The translations under genes and the position numbers were made by a program. A DNA stretch of 64,000 bases from Chryseosolibacter sp964551035. Lineage in GTDB: Bacteria > Bacteroidota > Bacteroidia > Cytophagales > Cyclobacteriaceae. The DNA lies in NCBI GenBank assembly GCA_964551035.1, contig CAZKBK010000009.1:62001-126000 (forward strand), given 5' to 3'. Shown in pieces: positions 26,220 through 36,600 of the stretch (position 1 is the stretch's first letter; every line of letters begins with the position of its first letter). The notes beneath the pieces are model-generated. The model ran no database searches. It saw only the letters and a program-made list of their open reading frames with translations, and had not been told where the DNA came from.

Positions 26220-28271
26220 ATGATCAATCCAACCGAACAAGACGAGCGGGAATTCCTCGAAGAAATTAAAGAAAAGCTGGTGCTGGCCGTCAGGCGGATC
26301 GACGACAAGGTGAAACAATTTTCAACCGAGCTCCGACAAGCCAAAGCGTATATGCATGAGCACCAGTCCGGTATGGATGAAGCCGACATGGTTGCCGCCG
26401 GCCAATCGATCAACCGCATGGCATTTACCGGAGAATCGGCGGTGGCAATGAAGCGAAAACTTATGAAACTTCACCGGTCACCGTATTTTGGCCGGATCGA
26501 TTTTGCGCCGCATGGAAGCGCACCCAACCCGCTCTACATCGGCATCCACACGTTCTTCGATGAACAATCCTCCCAAAATCTGATTTACGACTGGCGCGCG
26601 CCGATTTCGTCGATGTTCTACGATTACGAATTGGGTGAGGCCGGCTACGATACACCCTCAGGAAGGATAACGGGAGACATACACCTGAAACGCCAATATC
26701 ACATCCGCGAGGGGCGCATGGAGTTTATGATCGAAAACGACGTGAACATCCACGATGAAGTCCTCCAGCGGGAGCTCAGCAAAACGTCGGACGACAAGAT
26801 GAAAGCGATCGTGGCAACGATCCAACGCGACCAGAACGCGGTGATCCGGAACGAGTCCTCACCCGTCATGATCATCCAGGGCGTTGCCGGCTCGGGAAAG
26901 ACGTCCATCGCCCTCCACAGGATCGCTTTCCTGCTCTACCGCTTCCGCGACTCCATCGCCGCAAAGGACATCCTCATCCTCTCACCCAACAAGGTCTTCG
27001 CCGACTACATTTCTAACGTGCTGCCCGAGTTGGGCGAAGCGCAGATTCCGGAAACGGGTATCGATGAATTGGCGCACGACCTCCTCGAGAACAAGATCCG
27101 GTTTCAGACGTCGTTTCAACAGATCGCCGTACTGCAGGAAACCCATGACGAGCAACTGATCGAACGGGTTCGGTATAAATCCGACTTCGCATTCCTGCGC
27201 AACCTGAACCAATACCTGATCCACCTTGAGAACAACTTCTTTGAACCTCAGGAATTGCGCGTAGGCCGCACGGTAGTTCCTTCTCCCTTTATCCACGAGC
27301 GCTTCAAAGCCTATTACCGCATCCCGCTGTTGCGGCGCGTCGCTCCCGTAGTGAAAGACATTCAGCAGTTCGTGAGGACCCATACAGACCGTAAGCTCAC
27401 GGGACAGGAAAAAGCGTTGATCTGGCAGGCGGTGCCGCGCATGATCAGGTTCAATAACATTCTTGATCTCTACAGGAATTTCTACGCGTGGATCGGAAAG
27501 CCGGGGCTGTTCCGGATGGCGCCGGGCAACGTCCTGGAATTCTCCGACGTGTTTCCGCTGATCTATTGCCGGATCAGGATGGAAGGTGTTCCTTCCCATG
27601 ACCACGTGAAACACCTCCTCATCGACGAAATGCAGGACTATACTCCGGTTCAGTATCGGGTCCTGTCGAGGATATTCCACTGCAACAAGACGATCCTGGG
27701 CGATATCACACAAACGGTGAACCCCTATGGGTCGTCGTCCGCCGAAACCATCCACGACGTTTTCCCGCAGGCCGACGTGATCAAACTGTTCCGGAGCTAC
27801 CGTTCCACGTCCGAGATCATCAACTTCACCCAACGCATCTTCCCTAACCCGGACATTATCCCGATGGAGCGGCACGGACCCGGGCCGGTGATCAAAGGCT
27901 TTCAAGATCATGCTCAGGAACTCGGTGAGCTTCGCGCCCGGATCAGCGCCTTCGAAAATTCAGGACGGCATTCGCTGGCGATCATTACAAAAACACAGCG
28001 GCAGGCAAAAACGCTGTACAATGCCCTTAAATTACCGGGCGTGTACCTGGTCACCGCAGACAGCACCGCACTTAAAAGCGGGGTCATCATCACCACGGCC
28101 CACCTGGCCAAGGGTCTTGAATTTGATGAAGTGGTGGTGCCGTTCGCCTCCAGCCACAATTACCATACGGAAATGGACCGGCGCCTTCTCTACGTGGCCT
28201 GCACCCGGGCGATGCACCAGCTTACGCTCATCTATTCCGGTAAGGTTACGGGGCTTGTCAGCATGCCGTAA
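26220..28271 (+). CDS. helD: HelD-like UvrD-type helicase, RNA polymerase recycling factor
   Basis: A 683-residue superfamily 1 ATPase. Walker A is QGVAGSGKTSIALHRIAFLLY (about residue 221), Walker B LIDEMQDYTPVQYRVL (about 468), motif IV-V TTAHLAKGLEFDEVVVPFA, and motif VI LYVACTRAMHQLTLIYSG. The N-terminal 60 residues form a charged coiled coil, FLEEIKEKLVLAVRRIDDK onward, as in HelD, where that arm enters the RNA polymerase secondary channel. IYDWRAPISSMFYDYELG is characteristic. It probably removes stalled polymerase from DNA. Single gene, 67 bp after the DUF2236 gene. Confidence 0.88.
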   Translation: MINPTEQDEREFLEEIKEKLVLAVRRIDDKVKQFSTELRQAKAYMHEHQSGMDEADMVAAGQSINRMAFTGESAVAMKRKLMKLHRSPYFGRIDFAPHGSAPNPLYIGIHTFFDEQSSQNLIYDWRAPISSMFYDYELGEAGYDTPSGRITGDIHLKRQYHIREGRMEFMIENDVNIHDEVLQRELSKTSDDKMKAIVATIQRDQNAVIRNESSPVMIIQGVAGSGKTSIALHRIAFLLYRFRDSIAAKDILILSPNKVFADYISNVLPELGEAQIPETGIDELAHDLLENKIRFQTSFQQIAVLQETHDEQLIERVRYKSDFAFLRNLNQYLIHLENNFFEPQELRVGRTVVPSPFIHERFKAYYRIPLLRRVAPVVKDIQQFVRTHTDRKLTGQEKALIWQAVPRMIRFNNILDLYRNFYAWIGKPGLFRMAPGNVLEFSDVFPLIYCRIRMEGVPSHDHVKHLLIDEMQDYTPVQYRVLSRIFHCNKTILGDITQTVNPYGSSSAETIHDVFPQADVIKLFRSYRSTSEIINFTQRIFPNPDIIPMERHGPGPVIKGFQDHAQELGELRARISAFENSGRHSLAIITKTQRQAKTLYNALKLPGVYLVTADSTALKSGVIITTAHLAKGLEFDEVVVPFASSHNYHTEMDRRLLYVACTRAMHQLTLIYSGKVTGLVSMP

Positions 28272-28295
28272 GCTCGCGGGCCAAATGAAGAGGGG

Positions 28296-29126
28296 TCAGC
28301 TTATTTTCGCGGCAAGCGCATCGGCCCGCGCCAACAAACGCGGCTCCTTGATGTTGGCGATAAGGGCGGGGAACGCCGCAGTGGGCCCGCGCCAGCGAAG
28401 GGACTCGGCGTCGTCGAACAGCTTTGCGTCCGTGCGCAGCGTGGCCAGCCGCTTGAACAGCAACGCCTCCTTCCGTTTCGCGCCAAGCACTTTTTCGGGA
28501 AAATTTTCGATCGGGCCATATTCGTTCAAGAGTCTCGCCGCGCCTACGAGCCCAATGCCCGATATGCCGGGATATCCATCGGCGCTGTCGCCAACCAGGG
28601 CAAGGAAGTCCGGAATAAGATCCGGGCTCACGCCGAACTTTGCACGCACGCCGGCCTCGCCGCGAATCACCCCTGCCCTGCGAAGAACCTGCACCACGCG
28701 GTCGCCACGTACACACTGGGCGAGGTCCTTGTCCGGTGTCCAGATGCACACCTTTTGAACCCGTGAATCGCCTGCCGCCAGGTGCGCGGCGGAAGCCAGG
28801 GCATCATCAGCTTCCAGGTCTGTCATGGGCCACACCACAACGCCCATTGACTGTAGGGCCTCTTCGAGCGGGTGGAATTGGCGGAACAACGCCCGCTCTA
28901 TCCCCTCCCCGGTCTTATAGCCCGACCAGAGTTCGTTTCGAAATGATTCAATAACGTGATCAGTCGCCACGCCGACGTGCGTTCCCCCTTCCTCGATCAT
29001 CTGCAACACACTGTTCAGCACACCGGCCATCGCGCCGAACCGTTTGTCCTTGCCGCCATTGAAACTGCGCTGCCCGTAGAATTGGCGAAAGAGTTCATAG
29101 GTACCGTCGATCAGGTGGATGACCAT
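28296..29126 (-). CDS. 5'-3' exonuclease (PIN/FEN-like, Pol I N-terminal type)
   Basis: A 276-residue protein. MVIHLIDGTYELFRQFYGQRS opens the PIN-like nuclease fold; acidic metal ligands lie in TDLEADDALASAAHLA and WTPDKDLAQCV; GDSADGYPGISGIGLVGAARLL is the helix-3-turn-helix DNA-binding motif of FEN-family nucleases. Upstream in-frame codons to 29177 lack similarity, so ATG 29126 is chosen. It is a free-standing homologue of the Pol I 5' nuclease domain. It converges with helD (24 bp between stops). Confidence 0.85.
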   Translation of the reverse strand: MVIHLIDGTYELFRQFYGQRSFNGGKDKRFGAMAGVLNSVLQMIEEGGTHVGVATDHVIESFRNELWSGYKTGEGIERALFRQFHPLEEALQSMGVVVWPMTDLEADDALASAAHLAAGDSRVQKVCIWTPDKDLAQCVRGDRVVQVLRRAGVIRGEAGVRAKFGVSPDLIPDFLALVGDSADGYPGISGIGLVGAARLLNEYGPIENFPEKVLGAKRKEALLFKRLATLRTDAKLFDDAESLRWRGPTAAFPALIANIKEPRLLARADALAAKIS

Positions 29127-29162
29127 GGAACAAAAATGCGGGAATTTGGGGAGAATCGAATG

Positions 29163-29266
29163 GGAATGGTCGCTCACAGGAACGCGGGGGGCTGTAGTCT
29201 GTCGGTTATACCACTAAAACCCAGCTTACCTTCATCAGGTACCCTGGCTAAAAGCGCGACCATTCC
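29163..29266. other. Large stem-loop between exonuclease and ArsR operon 2
   Basis: GGAATGGTCGC (29163-29173) and GCGACCATTCC (29256-29266) are perfect 11-bp arms around 82 bases that include a TACC TTCATCA GGTA hairpin. ACGCCC ... GGGCGT (about 29274-29310) gives a second stem. No gene is visible in 29127-29451. A tRNA was considered and rejected. Confidence 0.5.
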
Positions 29267-29381
29267 TCTGCGAACGCCCTAGGGCTCCGCGCGAACCCTT
29301 GCCCGGGCGTCAAGCCGCACGAACAAGAAAACCGTGTTTTTGAGGAAATTTAGGGGGTTATAAAAATATTTCTCGAATTAT

Positions 29382-29427
29382 GTAGCCATTTAGCTTCATG
29401 TTTCTATATTTGTAGTTAAATGGCTAC
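29382..29427 (+). promoter_or_regulatory. Promoter and double operator of ArsR operon 2
   Basis: GTAGCCATTTA (29382-29392) and TAAATGGCTAC (29417-29427) form a perfect 11-bp inverted repeat. Each arm extends into a 16-bp imperfect palindrome (29382-29397, 29412-29427) with centres 30 bp apart. TATATTTG (29405-29412), a perfect TAnnTTTG element, lies between them, as it does in operon 1. Confidence 0.75.
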
Positions 29428-29451
29428 GCAATTAACAAAAGCCAAAGAAGC

Positions 29452-29778
29452 ATGAAACTCAGACGAGATCCATTCCAGGCAATTGCCGACCCGACACGCC
29501 GCGCGATCCTGGTGTTGCTGGCAACGCACACGATGACCGCTGGCGCCATTGCGGACAACTTCGACGTCGCGCGCCCCACCATCTCCAAACACATTCAAAT
29601 ACTGAATGAATGTGAACTCATCACCTCGAACCAGAAAGGCCGGGAGATCTTCTATGAGATCAAAGTCGACAAGATGAAAGAAATCGATACCTGGTTGGAA
29701 CAGTTCCGAAAGATCTGGGAAAACCGCTACAACCAACTTGACCATCTATTATCCACTTTAAAAAAGAAAGAAGAATGA
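29452..29778 (+). CDS. ArsR-family repressor (operon 2)
   Basis: A 108-residue winged-helix regulator nearly collinear with the operon 1 protein: RRDPFQAIADPTRRAILVLL, AGAIADNFDVARPTISKHIQ, GREIFYEIKVDKMKEI. No Cys-based metal site. Its stop overlaps the SRPBCC start by 4 bp (ATGA). Paralogue of 8754-9077 and likely autoregulated from 29382-29427. Confidence 0.93.
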   Translation: MKLRRDPFQAIADPTRRAILVLLATHTMTAGAIADNFDVARPTISKHIQILNECELITSNQKGREIFYEIKVDKMKEIDTWLEQFRKIWENRYNQLDHLLSTLKKKEE

Positions 29779-30278
29779 AAAGCCAGTTACAGTTCGACTT
29801 CCTTGCGGACAAGGAAAAAAACACCATCACGATCAAAAGGGAATTTGCGGCCAATCGCAAGTTGGTTTGGGATTGCTATACGCAGCGCGAACTTCTTGAC
29901 CAATGGTTTGCACCAAAACCATTTACGACGAAAACCAAGTCCATGGAATTCCGTGAAGGCGGCCATTGGCTCTACGCCATGGTGGATCCGGAAGGAAAGG
30001 AGTATTGGGGACGTATGGATTATGTACGCATCAACCCAGTTGAAACCTACGCCGCGCTGGACGCTTTCTGCGACGACAGCGGAAACATCAACCCGGAACT
30101 TCCCCGCGCGGAATGGGACGTGACCTTCGAAGACCACGGCGAAAATTCCCTGGTACAAACCATCGTCACGTACAAGTCCCTGGAAGAGCTGGAAACCGTG
30201 ATCCAGATGGGCATGAAGGAAGGGCTCACCTCCACCCTGGAAAGACTCGACGACCTGTTATCAACCTTAACGAAATAA
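29775..30278 (+). CDS. SRPBCC (AHSA1-like) protein (operon 2)
   Basis: A 167-residue START-fold protein: TIKREFAANRKLVWDCYTQ, LLDQWFAPKPF, EGGHWLYAMVDPEGKEYWGR, and a C-terminal helix GMKEGLTSTLERLDDLLSTL. Coupled to arsR by a 4-bp overlap and followed by DoxX after 3 bp. Together the three genes form a small ligand-responsive module, the same as at 7.9-9.1 kb without the YdeI gene. Confidence 0.9.
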   Translation: MKSQLQFDFLADKEKNTITIKREFAANRKLVWDCYTQRELLDQWFAPKPFTTKTKSMEFREGGHWLYAMVDPEGKEYWGRMDYVRINPVETYAALDAFCDDSGNINPELPRAEWDVTFEDHGENSLVQTIVTYKSLEELETVIQMGMKEGLTSTLERLDDLLSTLTK

Positions 30279-30281
30279 GCC

Positions 30282-30686
30282 ATGAAAAAGAACAAGATCA
30301 TTTTCTGGATCTCCACGATCTTTCTCTTCCTCTTTGAAGGAATGATGCCACTGTCGGCGTTGGTCTTTGCCCCTCTTTCCGCCACGGCGGGAACGGTTTA
30401 CCTGGCATATCCCGCCTACTTCGCCTACGTGCTGATCGCCTTCAAGGTAGCCGGCGCCTTTCTGCTCATGATCCCCGGCCTTCCGAGACCGGTCAAGGAA
30501 TGGACGTATGCCGGATTTGCTTTCAACTTCATTTGCGCGAGCATCAGCCACTTCGTGGTCGACGGGTTTGCGTTCGCGAGCTTCCTTCCGCTGATCATTC
30601 TCGCCATCGCAGCGGTGTCGTATGTAAGTTATTTTAAGGTGTACGAGGATGTGAATGCCAGGGCGCAAACGCCGGTGTTGGCTTGA
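30282..30686 (+). CDS. DoxX-like membrane protein (operon 2)
   Basis: A 134-residue protein with four transmembrane segments. LAYPAYFAYVLIAFKVAGAF and PGLPRPVKEWTYAGFAFNF match the operon 1 DoxX (YPVYFLTIIGVWKLLG; PRFPVIKEWAYAGFFFNM). Function of these DoxX-like proteins is not settled. Last gene of the operon. Confidence 0.88.
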   Translation: MKKNKIIFWISTIFLFLFEGMMPLSALVFAPLSATAGTVYLAYPAYFAYVLIAFKVAGAFLLMIPGLPRPVKEWTYAGFAFNFICASISHFVVDGFAFASFLPLIILAIAAVSYVSYFKVYEDVNARAQTPVLA

Positions 30687-30763
30687 AATGGGACCCGACC
30701 AGGCCGGGGACGTCAGGGATGTTTCCGGCCCTGGTTGGAGATCTTTCCAAGGCCTCCGATTCC

Positions 30764-31222
30764 TCAAACCCACCTCCTCACCCGCGCCTTATACCTCCTG
30801 AATTCCTCCCCGAACAATTTTTCCAGTATCTCCTCCTCCGGCTGGATTTGGAAGCTGTTGATGAATCCCACGAACAGGATCGGACCGGCCAGGGTCAGCC
30901 AGTTTTCCAGCCGGAACATCCAGCCGATGAGCATGATCGCCATGCCGAGGTAAATCGGGTTGCGTGTGTAGTGGAATATGCCGTCGGTCACAAGGTGGGT
31001 CGCTTTCGGCAAGGCCGTTCTGTTGGGATGAATTTCCGTCCGGTGTTTGAGGATGGTGGCGACGCCGCTGACCGTCACCAGCAAACCGCAGATAAAGACC
31101 ACCCAAAAAATCCCGCCATGGCCCGACAGGCGGGCGTCGAACGCGGGCCAAAGCCAGTCGGCAAACCACATCAGCGCGCCGCACAAAAGAAAAACAACCG
31201 GGGGTGGAATCAATGCACGCAT
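30764..31222 (-). CDS. Isoprenylcysteine/phospholipid methyltransferase family membrane protein
   Basis: A 152-residue protein starting MRALIPPPVVFLLCGALMWF with four hydrophobic segments. LVTDGIFHYTRNPIYLGMAI is the conserved H-TRNP-Y signature and QPEEEILEKLFGEEFRRYKA the C-terminal E-E-Y signature of ICMT/PEMT-like enzymes, which bind SAM at the membrane face. Substrate unknown. The gene converges with the DoxX gene of operon 2. Confidence 0.88.
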   Translation of the reverse strand: MRALIPPPVVFLLCGALMWFADWLWPAFDARLSGHGGIFWVVFICGLLVTVSGVATILKHRTEIHPNRTALPKATHLVTDGIFHYTRNPIYLGMAIMLIGWMFRLENWLTLAGPILFVGFINSFQIQPEEEILEKLFGEEFRRYKARVRRWV

Positions 31223-31305
31223 AGGTGCGGGTTTTGAAGTTTCAGTTCCGGGTTCCCACAAGTTTAGAATAAAAAACAGATACCTTCTCGTTCACGTCCG
31301 TGAAT

Positions 31306-32169
31306 TCATTTTCTCCCCGTACCTAACCACAACGCGCCCAACACCAGCGCCGTTCCCACGAAGGTATGCACGCTCAGCGGTTCATCCATCAGCGCGGATG
31401 CGTACGCAAACCCGAAGACCGGGCATAGGTACAGCCACATCGACGCGCGTACGGCATCGTCCTTTAAGAGCTTCAGCCAGAGTTGTATCGCCACCACCGA
31501 CACGGGCAGCACCAGCCACGCCAGCGATAGAACGAGGCGCGCATCGAAGTTGTTTTCTTCTTCATGCATGAGGATTGTGAAGGGCAACAACATCACCCCG
31601 CCGATAAACACCTGCCAAGCGTTCACCGTGGCGCGCGGGAGCCGCCAGTTTACGTCGGCGTAGTACACGGCGCCGACCGAATACGCCACCTGGCTGAGCC
31701 CAATAAGGACAAGCCCCGCTGGTGACGCGTAGTCCGTTTCCAGGTGAGGCCACGCCGCGATAAGTACGCCGCCAATCCCCGTGAGGATGCCCGTCCATTC
31801 GCGCGGCAACACCCGCCGCTTCGACCACAGCGAAGAAAAGATGCCAATGAACAATGGATTGAGCGCAACGGCAAGCGTCGTGATACCGGGAGTAACTTCG
31901 TCAAGCGCCAACACAAAGAGACCCAGGTAGAGTGTGGTGTTGAGTGCACCGAAAATGGAAAGCTGTTTCCATTCCCCGCCACCGGGAAGGCGGTCGCGCT
32001 GAAAACCGTATACGAACAGAAGCAACACGATACCCGCGCCAAAGAAACGCATGTTGAAAAGCACGAGCGGTTCAACCGATTCCAATCCAAATTTTCCCGC
32101 CACCGAGGCGGAAGCCCAGAGGATGGAAAAAATGACTCCGCTGATAATGGGCGAAAGGGATCGGGACAC
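31306..32169 (-). CDS. EamA/DMT family exporter
   Basis: A 287-residue protein with ten predicted transmembrane helices in two EamA repeats (first LFNMRFFGAGIVLLLFVYGF; second SVVAIQLWLKLLKDDAVRAS to PVFGFAYASALMDEPLSVHT). No ATG precedes the first helix closely; a GTG at 32169 (VSRSLSPIISGVIFSIL) gives a complete first helix and is chosen over the distant ATG at 32295. It exports an unknown small metabolite. It is divergent from namZ. Confidence 0.85.
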   Translation of the reverse strand: MSRSLSPIISGVIFSILWASASVAGKFGLESVEPLVLFNMRFFGAGIVLLLFVYGFQRDRLPGGGEWKQLSIFGALNTTLYLGLFVLALDEVTPGITTLAVALNPLFIGIFSSLWSKRRVLPREWTGILTGIGGVLIAAWPHLETDYASPAGLVLIGLSQVAYSVGAVYYADVNWRLPRATVNAWQVFIGGVMLLPFTILMHEEENNFDARLVLSLAWLVLPVSVVAIQLWLKLLKDDAVRASMWLYLCPVFGFAYASALMDEPLSVHTFVGTALVLGALWLGTGRK

Positions 32170-32374
32170 GGTCGTACAAAATGGAAGATGCGAAAATGGC
32201 GGATACACCAACAACAACAAAACCACAGGGCGGGAATATTCCGCAGTTAATTCCGAGGTATGATGGATCCTCCGATGTGCCAGGCGACACACCAAAATTT
32301 ATTCACAAACGCATCCCGCCACGCGTTGCGGTGACGCCGAATGTTTATCTTGGCATCAACAACTAACACAATCC

Positions 32375-33604
32375 ATGACTTTAAAATCCTTTTACTTGCT
32401 GTCCTCTTTTTTGGTCTGCAGCCTTACCATGGTCCAATGCCAGGTCGCCCGTGAATCTTCCGGCGACATTTCCTCCAGGACGATTCAAACCGGCGCGGAA
32501 CAGATCGACAAGTACCTTCCTCTGCTCGAAGGCAAAAGGGTTGCCATCCTCGCCAACCAGACGTCCATTGTAGGAAAGACCCATCTGGTCGATACCCTCC
32601 AGCAGCTCGGCGTAAACATCGTCAAAGTGTTCGGACCTGAGCACGGCTTCCGCGGAAACGCGAGCGCGGGCGTCCACGTGGCGGATGAAGTTGACGCACA
32701 GACCGGGATCAGGATTATTTCCCTCTATGGAAAGAAGAACAAGCCCACCAGGGAAGACCTGGCTGATGTCGACGTAGTGATCTATGACCTTCAGGATGTG
32801 GGTGTCCGATTTTACACGAACATCAACGCCCTGGCGCGGCTGATGGAAGCCTGCGCGGACAACGGGAAGGAGCTCATCCTCCTCGACCGCCCCAACCCCA
32901 ACGGCTACCTGATCGATGGTCCAATCCTGGACATGCGGTATAAATCCGGGATCGGAATGTTTCCCTTGCCGATGTCCCATGGATTGACCGTTGCCGAATT
33001 CGCGCAAATGGCCAACGGGGAAGGCTGGCTCACCAACAAGGTGAAGTGCAAACTCAACATTGTAAAGGTAGCCAACTACGATCATGACATGGCGTACGTT
33101 TTACCCGTGCCGCCGTCGCCAAACCTGAACACCCAACAGGCGGTGATGCTGTATCCTTCCACGTGTCTCTTCGAAGGCACGTACCTGAATCACGGAAGGG
33201 GTACTTTTTTCCCTTTTACCGTGTTGGGAAGTCCCGAGCTGAAAGGGATCTACGAGTTTCAATTTACGCCTACGGGCATCAAAGGCATGGCCGAAACGCC
33301 CATCCACATGGACGAAGTCTGCTACGGGCTGGACTTACGCGACTACGATGTTTCCAAACTCCGCAAATCGGGCAAGGTCAATATCCGGTGGATGATCGAG
33401 TTGTACAACAACTATCCCTACAAGGAAAAGTTTTTCGACTCGAAGCTGAGTAACCAGATGGGTGTGATCGAAAAACTGGTCGGCGTCGGGTCGTTTCGAA
33501 AGCAACTCATGGAAGGGAAGTCCGAAGAAGAGATCCGGGCAAGCTGGGAACCGGGACTTACGGAGTACAAGGAAATGCGCAAGAAGTATTTGCTTTATCC
33601 GTAG
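32375..33604 (+). CDS. namZ: DUF1343 exo-beta-N-acetylmuramidase, NamZ family
   Basis: A 409-residue protein with a signal peptide (cleavage or lipidation near VQCQ, residue 20). KRVAILANQTSIVGKTHLVD, VFGPEHGFRGNASAG, VVIYDLQDVGVRFYTNI, LILLDRPNPNGYLIDGP and the later NHGRGTFFPFTVLGSPEL are the conserved blocks of DUF1343. Members such as Bacillus NamZ remove terminal MurNAc from peptidoglycan fragments. Here the enzyme is exported. The sugar kinase, GHL10-type hydrolase and SusCD genes at 43-50.7 kb are potential partners. The 3' flank carries a short tract of ATTCCGAATTCCGTATTCCG words. Confidence 0.9.
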   Translation: MTLKSFYLLSSFLVCSLTMVQCQVARESSGDISSRTIQTGAEQIDKYLPLLEGKRVAILANQTSIVGKTHLVDTLQQLGVNIVKVFGPEHGFRGNASAGVHVADEVDAQTGIRIISLYGKKNKPTREDLADVDVVIYDLQDVGVRFYTNINALARLMEACADNGKELILLDRPNPNGYLIDGPILDMRYKSGIGMFPLPMSHGLTVAEFAQMANGEGWLTNKVKCKLNIVKVANYDHDMAYVLPVPPSPNLNTQQAVMLYPSTCLFEGTYLNHGRGTFFPFTVLGSPELKGIYEFQFTPTGIKGMAETPIHMDEVCYGLDLRDYDVSKLRKSGKVNIRWMIELYNNYPYKEKFFDSKLSNQMGVIEKLVGVGSFRKQLMEGKSEEEIRASWEPGLTEYKEMRKKYLLYP

Positions 33605-33639
33605 GGAATTTCGGATTCCGAATTCCGTATTCCGTGGGA

Positions 33640-36600
33640 CTACAAATTGATCGGAAGGTCAATCAACACAAGACAGCCCTTGCCGGGTTGGCTTTCGATG
33701 CCAAATGTTCCGCGAAACAGGTCGACATTGGATTGAATGGTACTGAAACCAAAACCTTTCGCCATGCTCTCCTTGGTCAACCCCACACCGTTGTCCTCCA
33801 CCATCATGTTGAGTGCGTCGTTGTGCAGGATGATCTGTATCCGGAGGGTTGTTGCCCTGGCGTGTTTAATCACGTTTTGAACGAGTTCCTGGCAGATGCG
33901 ATAGACGCGCACCTCCATTTCCTCCGGAAGCCTGGCGTCTAGGCCGAGGATCTGGAGGTTGACATCGAGCTGGCCGGCCGCGTTTACCTGGGCGACAAAC
34001 GTCTGAAGCGCCGACTGCAGCCCGAAGCGACTGAGGGATACGGGCACCATGTTGTGTGATATCTGTCGCAGTTCGTCGATGGCTTCGTCGAGGAGTTTAA
34101 GGCTGTCGTCAAACCGCTGCGCCTTCTCGGGCACGCGTTGAAAGAACTCATGCTGCAGGCCGTTGAATCGCAGCCGCACGCTGGACAACAACGAGCCCAG
34201 GCTGTCGTGGAGGTCACGGGCGATCCGTTTCCGTTCATTGTCCTGCGCCTGCATCAGCGCCTTAAGGTGAGCATCTTTTTGTGCCTCGATCACGGACGAC
34301 AGCCGTTCTTTTTCCATCATCTCTTTGCGGATGTCCTCATTGAGCTTTACGGAATGCTCGTGGATCCGCGCATTCTCGATCATCACCGCACCCTGGTTTG
34401 CCGTGATCTTGACGGACTTGATCCGGTCAGGCAAATACCAGTTTCTTTTGAAAATATTTTCCAGGTAAATCACCATCGACAAGTGTCCGCTGATGGTAAC
34501 GGGAAGGATCATAAAAGACTGCACGCCCTTCGCTTGCAGGTCGTCGACACCCCGCAGGCCCCGCTCGGCTTTCAGTTCGTTCACCACCACGGCGTTTTGC
34601 GACTTCAACGCCATCAACAACATGGAATTGGGTACCGGCTGCCGGTCATGCGGATCATGCAAAAGCGACAACTCATCATACCAGATGCGGTCGCCGGTAT
34701 CTTCGACCAACTCGACGGCTACATGGGTCGACCCAGACACGCGCAACAAGAGCACCATCAGCTTCTTCACCAGCGACTGCACCTCCATGTCGCCACTCAA
34801 TTCGTATTGAATGGTCTCGATATCGATCGCCTGAGCGCGGTTGCTGTCACCGGGAAGTACCGCCTCGAACTGTTGCATCAGCTGCCTGGCCTTCGCGATG
34901 GCATCCCATTGCCTGAAAGCCTCGATGGACGTTTGCAGCAACGTTCTCGCCTGCCGGTCTTTCAGGTCGCGGCTGAGCAGGAACTTCGCCCACAGTTCAC
35001 TCGTAACCGCCTTGTGATAAATGTTCGCCCCGGACGATTCGAACGATTCCCGGAAGGACGCCGACGCCTGCGTTTCATTTTCGTTAACCCGCTCCCATTC
35101 CGCTTTCATGAGCAACCACGCGGGACGATAATTGGACGGTGCAAAATCTTTCCATGAAGCAAACAAATGCAACACCTCCGCCAGCCTGGTGGTCAGCCCG
35201 CTGCGCTCGTCGCTGGAATAGGCGTACCAGTTTTGCGTTGTCCCAAGGAACCAGACCAGGAGATTGGCCGGTAACAAGGGCGATGCTTCCTGCAACTTGC
35301 GGTTGGTGTGTGCATCATCGGCGGCGCGCGCCGCCAGCTCGTAATGCCCGAAGAGGAAGTAGTACCTGCCCCAGACATAATTCCGATAGAATTTTTCTTC
35401 TTGTATCGTGAGCCGCCCGGCCAGCGACGATGGATTTTGCCGCGGGATCGAGAACACCGACGCTTCCCCGGTGAGGAACCGAATCAGGCTCTTTTGATAA
35501 TGGGTAATGTAATAAGTGAGCTCCATGCCGGGATAGGAGCCTTCAAAATCCCATTGCGCCAACCCCTTCAGGGGCAGCCCCGAGATAACGTGGAGATTCA
35601 GTTGGTGGGTTTTAAGGATGTAGATCCCGATGAGGTCACCCGCTTTACGCCCCGCCTCGGCAGCCAACTCGAGTAATGCCTTGCTCTCCGAAAAATCCTT
35701 CGTCCATGTTTGAATGTAGAACGCGAACACGCCAAACACGCGGCAGCGGAGCGTGATGTCCTCCAGGGACTTGTTGAGCGCGAGCCCCTTTGTGCCGAAC
35801 TCATAACCCTTCCTGATGTCTCCCGCAATGATGAGCATCCGTCCATAGGAGACATAGCCGATGGCTTTTACCGCCGAAGGCTTCTCGCGATTTGCGGTGA
35901 GAATGATCTGCAATGCCGCCCATGTCATCAACACGTCCGACGTGTGGTGCAAGCTCATGCCACCGACATAAAGCAATCGCAAGATCGCCTCGGAATGGTC
36001 CGGGTGCGGTGGATCGTCTGCCAAATCCTCAGGCGCGCCAACTTCCCGCTGTGCGAGGATTTCCCTTAGCCGGTCTACTTCGTCGTGCAGGAGCCCCTCA
36101 TCGAGCGGCAGACTGAGCCCCAGTTCCCCAAGACTCTCCCTTAATATCCACACCACCTTCTGGTAGCGGGCCAGGTGGTTGTTAATGGTAATCTTCAGTT
36201 CAAATACCTTCGATCGCTTCAACGGGTCGTTGATCCGTTCGAGCAAATAGTCGAGATGGATCTCCGCAAGGTCATAGTCGCCAAGATAATACTCCGTGCG
36301 TGCGCGGTCCATGTACACGAGCCACACCTGCTCGCTGACATTCTCCCATGGACACTCCTTCAGCATTTCGGCGCTCATCTTAAAGAAATACCGGGCCTGG
36401 TCGTAGGCTTTGTCGTTCTGAAGGATCTTGCCCGCCTGGTAGTTCAATTCAGCGGCAAGTTGCAAGCGCCCGTCGGCCTTCACCTGTTCGAGGGACTGGT
36501 TGAAGCTACTCGCCATAAGGATGACATCGGTACTGTTCAACCGCTCCGCTTCACGTGAGTAAAACAGGTTCGCGATCTTATAGTGCAGTTCAAGCTTCCG

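Noticed and set aside
29160..29270. tRNA gene
   Set aside because: A D-arm-like GGTT ... AACC is visible, but there is no GGTTCGA T-loop, no matching acceptor stem or 3' CCA, and the 11-bp outer stem is too long.
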